DNA of 11,978 nucleotides from contig DATGKW010000035.1 in NCBI GenBank assembly GCA_035294465.1, positions 1-11,978 of the forward strand, read 5' to 3'. The DNA is from Paraktedonobacter sp035294465. Its GTDB lineage: Bacteria; Chloroflexota; Ktedonobacteria; Ktedonobacterales; Ktedonobacteraceae. A program made the translations under genes and the position numbers. Below are positions 6,587 to 11,978 of the stretch, one piece after another. The stretch's first letter is position 1. Every line of letters begins with the position of its first letter. The notes under the pieces are model-generated. The model was not told where the DNA came from. It saw only the letters and a list, made by a program, of their open reading frames with translations, and searched no databases.

Positions 6587-7755
6587 TGAAGGACTGGATC
6601 GGCGGTCAGAGAGAGGAAGCGCTCGGCGTAGCAATCCAGAAACGTCTACCGCATTTCTCACTCGATGTCAACTTTCGGGTGCAGGCCGGCCGCACGGTGC
6701 TGTTCGGTCCATCAGGCTCTGGCAAAAGCCTGACCCTCCAGGCCATTGCCGGCCTGTTTCCGCTGGATTTTGCCGCGATTCGTAGAGGCGCAACAATCTG
6801 GCACGATAGCAAAGCCGGCATCTTTGTGCCGCCGCAGAGGCGCGGGATCGGCTACCTGCCGCAAAGCTACGCGCTCTTTCCTCATCTCACGGTAGCGCAG
6901 AACATTGCCTTTGGCCAGCGCCAGCACGGGGAAAGAGCCAGGAAGCGCGTAGCAGAGTTGATCTCGCTCATGCAGCTCCACGGACTGGAGCAGGTGCGAC
7001 CCGTACAACTCTCCGGCGGTCAGCAACAGCGGGTCGCGCTGGCCCGCGCGCTGGCGAGCGAGCCGCAACTGCTGCTCCTGGACGAGCCGTGGAGCGCTCT
7101 GGATGCGCCCGTGCGCGCTATGTTGCGTACGGAGATCCTGCGCTTCTACGAGCAGTTCCAGGTGCCGCTCGTACTGGTTACACATGATATGCTCGACGCT
7201 CAAGAGCTGGCCGATACTATCGTGATTCTGTACCAGGGGCGAGTCCTGCAAGTGGGATCGCCGGACGAGGTGTTTCGCACCCCGCGCACGCCGCAAATTG
7301 CGGATCTTGTCGGTATGCGAGCACGCTGGAACGGAATCATTGTCGCGCTGGAGCAAGTCGAGCAAGAGGGCCTGGCAACCATCCGGGTTGGAGATGTAGC
7401 CCTGCGCGCTCGTATACCATTCGCGAGCAAGCTGCACGTAGGACAGGTGATGGAAATTGGCCTTTCCACCGACGAAATTGCCCTCTGCCCGCCCGGCGTA
7501 GAGCTGCCGGAGCAACTCTCCACAGAACACGTGCGGCAGACCAGCGTCCTGCTGCCGGGCAAAGTCGCGCAGGACCAGGCTCGCGGCACTTTCTATAGAG
7601 TGACTGTACATCTTGCTCCGGACATGTCCCTGGAAATTCCTGTGCCGCGCTGGCAACATCGCGCGTTCCAGATCGCCGTCGACATGCCGGTCACGCTGTA
7701 TATTCCTTGTGAAGCAGTTCATGTATTTGAACCGGACAATTTACCCCTGATTTAG
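6586..7755 (+). CDS. modC: Molybdate/tungstate ABC transporter ATP-binding protein (ModC/WtpC-like)
   Basis: This 389-residue cytoplasmic ATPase powers the importer. All nucleotide-binding motifs are present: Walker A GPSGSGKS (41-48), Q-loop Gln93 in YLPQSYALFPH, signature LSGGQQQR (142-149), Walker B LLLLDEP (162-168), D-loop (171-173) and switch His200 in VTHD. After the ATPase domain (to about 235), residues 240-389 form a C-terminal regulatory region. It probably comprises two small beta-barrel MOP/TOBE units, which in ModC proteins can bind oxyanion and inhibit transport. The first two beta strands look degenerate at the N-terminus (EALGVAIQKRLPHFSLDVNF), as in other ModC proteins, which begin their core close to this point. 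The ATG overlaps the permease stop (TGATG), with AGGAG 11 nt upstream. This is the last gene of the operon. Confidence 0.93.
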   Translation: MKDWIGGQREEALGVAIQKRLPHFSLDVNFRVQAGRTVLFGPSGSGKSLTLQAIAGLFPLDFAAIRRGATIWHDSKAGIFVPPQRRGIGYLPQSYALFPHLTVAQNIAFGQRQHGERARKRVAELISLMQLHGLEQVRPVQLSGGQQQRVALARALASEPQLLLLDEPWSALDAPVRAMLRTEILRFYEQFQVPLVLVTHDMLDAQELADTIVILYQGRVLQVGSPDEVFRTPRTPQIADLVGMRARWNGIIVALEQVEQEGLATIRVGDVALRARIPFASKLHVGQVMEIGLSTDEIALCPPGVELPEQLSTEHVRQTSVLLPGKVAQDQARGTFYRVTVHLAPDMSLEIPVPRWQHRAFQIAVDMPVTLYIPCEAVHVFEPDNLPLI

Positions 7756-7775
7756 AGAAAAAGGCACATTTCTCT
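7754..7775 (+). terminator. Weak hairpin after the ATPase gene
   Basis: AGAGAAA (7754-7760) and TTTCTCT (7769-7775) form a perfect 7-bp stem with an 8-nt loop starting at the modC stop codon. No T-run follows, so this is at best a weak or factor-assisted terminator. The downstream kinase has its own promoter-like sequence. Confidence 0.25.
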
Positions 7776-7878
7776 TGCCTCAAAAGAGAGCAAAATGCTA
7801 TACTTGCCTTGAACTGATGGATCTATCAGTCTGTATCAGAGCAGCTTAGCATGCGTTATCTTGTATTCATGATCATCT

Positions 7879-7893
7879 AAATTTGACAAATTT
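7879..7893. promoter_or_regulatory. 15-bp palindrome at the kinase promoter
   Basis: AAATTTG and CAAATTT form a perfect 7-bp inverted repeat around a single central A. It abuts and slightly overlaps the predicted -35 box at 7892. An AT-rich odd palindrome with a one-base centre fits a small dimeric repressor or activator site. It contains TTGACA, but that is 25 bp from the TATAAT, too far to serve as its -35. Confidence 0.4.
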
Positions 7894-7919
7894 GGAACTA
7901 TCTTCGTCTTTCTTATAAT
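7892..7919 (+). promoter_or_regulatory. Probable promoter of the Ser/Thr kinase gene
   Basis: TTGGAA (7892-7897) is followed by 16 bp and a perfect TATAAT (7914-7919). Transcription near 7926 gives a leader of about 36 nt before the ATG. This suggests the kinase is transcribed separately from the importer operon, 206 bp upstream. Confidence 0.6.
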
Positions 7920-7961
7920 AGAGAGAGAATTTGCAATAATGACCAGCTTAAAGGCATACCG

Positions 7962-10064
7962 ATGAGAGAGCAAAATGGGCTAACTATGGGGGAACCTAAA
8001 TCACGTTTTGGCAACTACGAACTGGTACGCCGCATTGATGTAGGAGGCATGGGCGAGGTGTATCTGGCGCATCAGCTCAGCGCTTTTGGTCGTCCCGTTG
8101 CCATCAAAATTATCCGTTCAGACCTGGTGCATGATACGACGGCGCGGGCGCGTTTTTTGCGCGAGGCCGAGGTGAGCGCGCACCTGAAACACGAACATAT
8201 TCTCCCTCTGTTCGATTTTGGTGAGGTTGACGGCAGGCTCTTTCTGGTTACGCCCTATATCGAGGGTGGAACGCTCGCGACCCGTTTGCAACAAAGCGGC
8301 CCGATGTCACTGGCCGAAGTACATACCTTGTTTGTGCCGCTCGTTCAGGCGGTGGCCTATATTCACAGGCGCGGGGTGATTCACCGTGATCTCAAACCAA
8401 CAAATGTCATGCTGGATATGGAGGATGGCGAAATCTATGTGCGCCTGATCGACTTCGGCATTGCCTCTCTGCAAGGGCATAGTGCCAGTCCCCCGCTCAC
8501 AACAGCAGGACACGAGATCGGTACTATCGCGTACATGGCCCCCGAACGCCTCTCAGGCATTGCCGCGCCCAGCAATGACATCTTTTCGTTAGGGGTGATT
8601 CTTCACCAGATGTTAACCGGGCGTATGCCAACCCTGGCTCCTCCTCCGCCTAACTCCACAGTGCCGAAGCTGCCGGAGCCGCTGGCCCAGGTGGTGCGTC
8701 GGGCTGTCGCGAGCAATCCCGCCGAGCGCTACGCGACCGCCGAGGAACTGCTCAAGGCGTTTGAGCAGGCGTATCAGCAGATGACGAACACTGCTAATGC
8801 GGAGATGGCAGTTCCAGCACCGATAAATGCTTCTCAGACGGCAGATAGGCACGCTGCATCGGGCCAGCTTGCGCCTTCGTCGCAGCCAGAACTGATCACT
8901 CTGGCCTATTCAGGTGAGGTATCGGCGCTGGCGCAGCACGGGTCGCTGAAGCCGCCGTACGTTCCGGCGTTCTCTCCTGAAGACTACAGCGCGCCAACCA
9001 CGTCTTTTCAAGCGCCCTCGCAGTATACGGTCCCTCCAACCAACCGGCCACCTTTGATCAAGCCGCGACCCCCAAAGCCCCCGAAGGCGCCAAAAAAGAG
9101 GGGATCACCTTTCGTGCTTCTGCCGGTCGCGATAGCGCTGGTTCTTCTGGTGATGGCAGCCGTGCTCTATTATGGCTACCAGGTCGCTAACGCGGCGAGC
9201 GTGACGGTAACATTCACACCACGCGCGCGTGCCATCAGCCAGGTCATTACACTCAAGGCTGATCCCACAGCGTCAGGGGTAGATTTAAACACGGCAACGA
9301 TTCCCGCGAAGATCTCCACAACCACGAAGTCGGGCCAGGAGACAGGGGATACTACCGGCCAGGTGAACTGCACGTTCTTCTTTGGATGCAAGCAAGGCGT
9401 GGATCAACAGGACGTCGTGACTCTGGTCAATCAGATAGAGCCGGGCCTTGAGGCGAGTATTACGCAGACGCTGCAAAGCGAAGTCAAGGCGGCCCAGGGT
9501 GTAGAAATTGGTTCGGTGACGTTTTCTGACCCGGCCATCAACTCTGATCCCCAGATCGGCCAGCCTGGCCAGACGGTCACCGTTACCGTGCAGGTTCAGG
9601 GCAGCGTAGGTTACTTTCTGAAGACAGACGAAACAAACGTGGTACAGCATGCGCTGGCCGCATCCGTTACCCAGCTTGGGCCAGGCTATCAGCTGGTGGC
9701 TTCAACCATCAGCATCGGGCAACCGGCAGTTCAGGCGATTGACCCCGTCTCCGGCTTGAGCACGATTGCCGTCCCGGCGGGCGTGGATGCGCTCTATCAG
9801 TTTACGCCGGCGCAATTACAGGCTATAAGCAGTGCAATGGTAGGGAAATCAGTGGACGCAGCCGAGGCATTTCTCAAGAGCCAGCCTGGAATTGATCCCG
9901 CGAGCATCACTATCCGCTTCACTTCGGGCAGCGGCCAGACTATGCCTGGAGATGTTGGGCATATCAAGCTGACCCAGGTCAGTCCGGGAGCCTTGCCGGG
10001 CGTGTCGCTGACTCCTGTCAAGGGAATTACGCCTACCTCAACAGATAACGGGGATGGGAACTAA
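7962..10064 (+). CDS. Transmembrane Ser/Thr protein kinase (PknB-like) with ectodomain
   Basis: This 700-residue receptor-type Hanks kinase appears catalytically complete. The kinase domain at 19-270 has the glycine loop VGGMGEVY (27-34), VAIK (46-49), catalytic loop HRDLKPTN (141-148), DFG (164-166) and APE (193-195). A Pro- and Lys-rich linker (about 280-380, ending PPKPPKAPKKR) leads to one membrane span at 384-406. The outer domain (410-700) is beta-rich, with a close Cys pair (470, 476). It ends in a GKSVDAAEAFL segment (628-638) that resembles the last domain of the pseudokinase encoded at 1428-4349. There are no clear PASTA repeats, although the GKSVxxA start is reminiscent of one. The ATG at 7962 has AAAGG at 7 nt spacing; an in-frame ATG at 7986 lacks one. 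The ligand and substrates are unknown. Confidence 0.93.
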   Translation: MREQNGLTMGEPKSRFGNYELVRRIDVGGMGEVYLAHQLSAFGRPVAIKIIRSDLVHDTTARARFLREAEVSAHLKHEHILPLFDFGEVDGRLFLVTPYIEGGTLATRLQQSGPMSLAEVHTLFVPLVQAVAYIHRRGVIHRDLKPTNVMLDMEDGEIYVRLIDFGIASLQGHSASPPLTTAGHEIGTIAYMAPERLSGIAAPSNDIFSLGVILHQMLTGRMPTLAPPPPNSTVPKLPEPLAQVVRRAVASNPAERYATAEELLKAFEQAYQQMTNTANAEMAVPAPINASQTADRHAASGQLAPSSQPELITLAYSGEVSALAQHGSLKPPYVPAFSPEDYSAPTTSFQAPSQYTVPPTNRPPLIKPRPPKPPKAPKKRGSPFVLLPVAIALVLLVMAAVLYYGYQVANAASVTVTFTPRARAISQVITLKADPTASGVDLNTATIPAKISTTTKSGQETGDTTGQVNCTFFFGCKQGVDQQDVVTLVNQIEPGLEASITQTLQSEVKAAQGVEIGSVTFSDPAINSDPQIGQPGQTVTVTVQVQGSVGYFLKTDETNVVQHALAASVTQLGPGYQLVASTISIGQPAVQAIDPVSGLSTIAVPAGVDALYQFTPAQLQAISSAMVGKSVDAAEAFLKSQPGIDPASITIRFTSGSGQTMPGDVGHIKLTQVSPGALPGVSLTPVKGITPTSTDNGDGN

Positions 10065-10070
10065 CGAGAA

Positions 10071-10146
10071 AGGGTGGGCCAATGCCTGCAAACCCCTGCA
10101 AAATCGCCAGGTTCTGCCTTTGCAGGGGCGAGGCACGACCCACCCT
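10071..10146. repeat. Long nested hairpin between convergent kinase and recX genes
   Basis: Three nested helices fold this 76-bp segment into one long imperfect hairpin. AGGGTGGG (10071-10078) pairs with CCCACCCT (10139-10146), TGCCT (10083-10087) with AGGCA (10131-10135), and CCCCTGCAAA (10093-10102) with TTTGCAGGGG (10119-10128). It begins 7 bp after the kinase stop. It may act as a bidirectional transcription barrier for the convergent genes, although no T-run is visible on either side. Its compact palindromic form also fits a dispersed REP- or MITE-type repeat. Confidence 0.6.
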
Positions 10147-10272
10147 GAAGCGGGTGTATCAGGATTTCAATTCGCTTCAGTCTCAGGCGAGAAGCCTCTG
10201 CGCAGCCATACGCAAACAACATGTATGCCATCTCGCTCTATTATAAACCATAACAGCAACATTGGCAAAGAG

Positions 10273-10923
10273 CTATTCCAGATCTGCGTCTTCTTCCTTT
10301 AGCTCCTGCCAGAGGAAGTGAACCACGCGAGAAATCACCTCATAGGAGAAACCGCGCCTCTGCAGGAAACCTCCCAGGCGATTGCGAAATTTCGCGTAAT
10401 CCATTGCAGACGTTTGCAGCAGAAGACGCGCCTTTTTACGGCCCGCGCGCAGAGCAAGCTCTTCATCATGTTCTCCGTCAACCACTTCCTCGACAATTTC
10501 ACGCTCCACTCCTTTCAGGCGCAGTTCGTTGCGCAGCGCCTGGGAACCGCGAGGACTAAATTGCTCGCGGTTCTCGATCCAGAAAGCAGCAAAGGCCCTG
10601 TCATTGACGTAATCCAGGCGATTCAAGCGTTCGAGTACCGCGTCGATGATATCCGGGGGCGTGTCTTTTTTGCGCAGGTAGCGGCGCACCTCAGCCTGGC
10701 TACGTGGGCGAAACGAGAGGTAGTTGACGGCGCGTTCCACCGCCTGCTGGCGAGCCTCCTCACTTTTGAGCTGCTCAAAATCAGCGGCGGAAAGCTCCTG
10801 GTCGATATGCAGGCTCAGCTTAAACATCAGCTCGGCACTGATGCCAAGCGCGAACTTGCCATCGAGATAGACGTTGACGCGCTCTGGATTGTTCGCCTGT
10901 TGTTCGAGATTGGTAATGCGCAT
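10273..10923 (-). CDS. recX: Regulatory protein RecX
   Basis: RecX binds RecA filaments and modulates homologous recombination and the SOS response. The 216-residue product has the family layout of three-helix repeats. Recognisable segments are YLSFRPRSQAEVRRYL (68-83), LDYVNDRAFAAFWIENR (103-119), LRNELRLKGV (130-139) and FLQRRGFSYEVI (186-197). The start at 10923 gives an N-terminus (MRITNLEQQ) typical of the family. The open frame extends 33 codons further upstream, but that part overlaps the predicted promoter and shows no family similarity. There is no Shine-Dalgarno sequence. recA is not within this window, and the neighbouring genes are unrelated in function. The gene is convergent with the kinase and divergent from the small membrane protein. 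Confidence 0.93.
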   Translation of the reverse strand: MRITNLEQQANNPERVNVYLDGKFALGISAELMFKLSLHIDQELSAADFEQLKSEEARQQAVERAVNYLSFRPRSQAEVRRYLRKKDTPPDIIDAVLERLNRLDYVNDRAFAAFWIENREQFSPRGSQALRNELRLKGVEREIVEEVVDGEHDEELALRAGRKKARLLLQTSAMDYAKFRNRLGGFLQRRGFSYEVISRVVHFLWQELKEEDADLE

Positions 10924-10929
10924 GATGAC

Positions 10930-10959
10930 ACTATAGCATGCAGCGCGCATGGGCAGCAA
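10930..10959 (-). promoter_or_regulatory. Promoter giving a probable leaderless recX transcript
   Basis: On the minus strand, TTGCTG (10959-10954) is followed by 18 bp and TATAGT (10935-10930). Only 6 nt separate the -10 box from the ATG at 10923, so the transcript should start at or next to the start codon. This agrees with the absence of a ribosome-binding site. Confidence 0.55.
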
Positions 10960-11117
10960 GCGAGAATCCTGGAAATCAGAGGCAGCGAAGGGCGCGCTGG
11001 TGATGCAACATGTCGAGGCCACTTTCGTATAGATTGCAGAGACGAAATTACAAAACGCAGGGGCGTGAGGATAGAAGCTTCGGACGCCTGCGCGTTGCAG
11101 AAAATGCGAGGATTACA

Positions 11118-11525
11118 ATGATGAATAGGGAGCGAATGACAAGCAGCAGCCGCCGCATGATGGGTGATGGGCCAACGTCACTTGGCCTGAGCGAGCGTCT
11201 GGAACGAGTTCTGGCATATCCTCTCCTCTGGGTGAGCGGCTTGATCCTCTTTCTCATTGAGAGAAAGAATCAGAATGTGCAGTGGCACGCTAAACAATCG
11301 ATAGCGGTTTTTGGCCCGCTGTGTATCCTCTGGTGGCTGGTGGGCTTTCTCGGCGGCATCCTGAGCCATATTCCGCTGATCGGCTTTTTGTTCGGGATTG
11401 TGCTGGGGTTCCTGGGCACGATCATTTTCTGGGTAATCATCGTGCTGGCGGTCTGGCTGATCATCATGGCGTGGTTCAGACCAAACTATCGCCTGCCGTT
11501 TATCAGTAACTGGCTGCGTTATTAG
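11118..11525 (+). CDS. Small DUF4870-like membrane protein
   Basis: This 135-residue integral membrane protein has unknown function. A charged N-terminus with Ser/Arg residues (1-30) is followed by hydrophobic segments at about 32-47, 62-80 and 85-118, the last long enough for two spans. The segment AYPLLWVSGLILFLIE (33-48), followed by NVQWHAKQSI (53-62), matches the conserved core of the DUF4870/Tic20-like group, in which an (R/W)FHAxQS motif follows the first span. The protein ends in a short charged tail (LPFISNWLRY). GAGGA (11108-11112) is 5 nt from the ATG at 11118 and 8 nt from the adjacent in-frame ATG at 11121, so either may be used. The frame is open back to 11010, but that extension has no ribosome site. 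No promoter is obvious between it and the divergent recX. Confidence 0.82.
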   Translation: MMNRERMTSSSRRMMGDGPTSLGLSERLERVLAYPLLWVSGLILFLIERKNQNVQWHAKQSIAVFGPLCILWWLVGFLGGILSHIPLIGFLFGIVLGFLGTIIFWVIIVLAVWLIIMAWFRPNYRLPFISNWLRY

Positions 11526-11594
11526 CTCATACTGAGCAAGGAAGGCCGAGACGGAGGCAAGCTCCATTGATCGAATCAAATAATGTATCAATTG

Positions 11595-11724
11595 CATGAA
11601 ACTGAACGGTTTTCCTCCATCGTCACCCTGGCGATTTCCTCTCATCGTGTTCCTGTCCACGAACTGGGTACCGATGGGGCGAAACAGCCAGGGTGACGAT
11701 GACGCAAAACCATTCATGAAACTG
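11595..11724. mobile_element. MITE-like element with terminal inverted repeats and 10-bp direct repeat
   Basis: A 110-bp palindromic segment (11605-11714) is flanked on both sides by the identical 10-mer CATGAAACTG (11595-11604 and 11715-11724). The outermost 28 bp at each end are inverted copies with 24 of 28 positions matching. They include GGTTTT (11608-11613) against AAAACC (11706-11711) and a perfect 15-bp arm (11618-11632 against 11687-11701). Imperfect pairing continues inward, for example CATCG with CGATG. It has no coding capacity. The direct repeat is best read as a target-site duplication, so this is a non-autonomous transposon. A 10-bp duplication would fit IS4-type transposases, but the parent family is not identified. 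Confidence 0.7.
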
Positions 11725-11916
11725 CCATAGAGGGCCGCTTTAGCGTGCCCTGCCCCGCTTCAGCGTGGGCCTCCCGCCACATGATCAGCCTGCCATTCCG
11801 ACGACATGCCCGCCGCGTTAGCCGCACACGTGCAGGGAAAAACGGTATAATCGTATGGCAGGCGCTCCCCGATAAATCGGGAGAGGACCCGATCAATCGG
11901 CCCTCTATGGCGGTTT
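11719..11916. repeat. 198-bp inverted-repeat element with paired mini-palindromes
   Basis: The 19-bp ends (11719-11737 and 11898-11916) are inverted copies with one mismatch; the perfect core is GCCATAGAGGGCCG. Inside the left arm, CGCTTTAGCG (11736-11745) and CGCTTCAGCG (11756-11765) are short palindromes 20 bp apart. Inside the right arm, CCGATAAATCGG (11869-11880) and CCGATCAATCGG (11889-11900) are also 20 bp apart. The two arms are diverged inverted copies of each other, and the right end is followed by T5. It could be a second MITE, a structured RNA or a protein-binding array. No coding potential is seen. Confidence 0.5.
11846..11851 (+). promoter_or_regulatory. Isolated TATAAT box
   Basis: A perfect TATAAT lies within the inverted-repeat element, but no acceptable -35 box lies 16-18 bp upstream. 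If used, the transcript would begin near 11858 and pass through the two CCGATNAATCGG hairpins toward the right edge of the window. Confidence 0.2.
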
Positions 11917-11978
11917 TTGGGTATATGATGCGTGATATCTGCCTTCCCTATGTACAAACGCGAGCCAGCCTCCGTCTC

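Larger units (their letters stand above)
11526..11978. other. Region without a confident gene
   Basis: No credible protein-coding gene is seen here. Two adjacent inverted-repeat elements occupy most of the region (about 11595-11916). A 5-bp inverted repeat (TTGAT/ATCAA, 11567-11579) lies before them. At the right edge, short frames open at 11925 (MMRDICLPYVQ...) and 11950 (MYKREPASV...) and run off the window. Neither has a ribosome-binding site, so a downstream gene start cannot be assigned. Confidence 0.6.

Noticed and set aside
6712..7722. 336-codon open frame on the minus strand
   Set aside because: It is fully antisense to the ATPase gene, whose motifs are unambiguous. The translation is rich in His, Arg and Gln without recognisable domains.
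7883..7888. Consensus TTGACA upstream of the kinase
   Set aside because: It is 25 bp from the TATAAT box, too far to act as its -35. It is better explained as part of the 15-bp palindrome.
10054..10302. 82-codon open frame starting inside the kinase C-terminus
   Set aside because: It passes through the nested hairpin and has no ribosome site or recognisable protein features.
10318..11121. 267-codon open frame on the plus strand
   Set aside because: It is antisense to recX and runs across its promoter. The RecX motifs on the other strand are clear.
11925..11978. Possible start of a gene running off the right edge
   Set aside because: Frames from 11925 and 11950 stay open, but they are too short to judge and lack a ribosome-binding site.
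1..11978. CRISPR array, tRNA or rRNA genes, full insertion sequence with transposase
   Set aside because: I looked for regularly spaced direct repeats, tRNA-like folds with a CCA-type 3' end, and DDE-type coding frames, and found none.

Overview
The window looks like a chromosomal segment of a moderately GC-rich, multicellular-type member of the Chloroflexota, most likely class Ktedonobacteria. That assignment is an inference from several traits: large Ser/Thr kinases with one membrane span and beta-rich ectodomains, a T-box leader, an archaeal-type aspartyl-tRNA synthetase and a WtpA-like molybdate/tungstate binding protein. No single marker proves it.

Layout, left to right. (1) 1-1022, minus strand: the N-terminal 340 codons of an archaeal-type aspartyl-tRNA synthetase, preceded at 1058-1364 by a T-box leader with an Asp (GAC) specifier and a strong terminator/antiterminator pair. 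Its promoter lies at 1385-1413. (2) 1428-4349, minus: a 973-residue membrane protein whose kinase domain has lost the catalytic residues (a pseudokinase). A linker rich in Glu-Glu-x-Thr motifs joins it to a membrane span and an ectodomain. (3) 4556-7755, plus: a three-gene molybdate/tungstate-type ABC importer (binding lipoprotein, permease, ATPase), divergent from the pseudokinase. (4) 7962-10064, plus: an intact Ser/Thr kinase with one membrane span and an ectodomain whose C-terminus resembles that of the pseudokinase. (5) 10273-10923, minus: recX, probably leaderless. (6) 11118-11525, plus: a small DUF4870-like membrane protein. (7) 11526-11978: no confident gene, but two adjacent inverted-repeat elements, one flanked by a perfect 10-bp direct repeat.

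The most distinctive arrangement is an active kinase and a pseudokinase with related ectodomains on either side of an oxyanion importer. A possible model is that the kinase phosphorylates the Thr-rich linker of the pseudokinase, and that one or both ectodomains sense something outside the cell. This is inference only; nothing in the sequence links them functionally to molybdate. The aspS and recX genes are housekeeping and appear unrelated to the central block.
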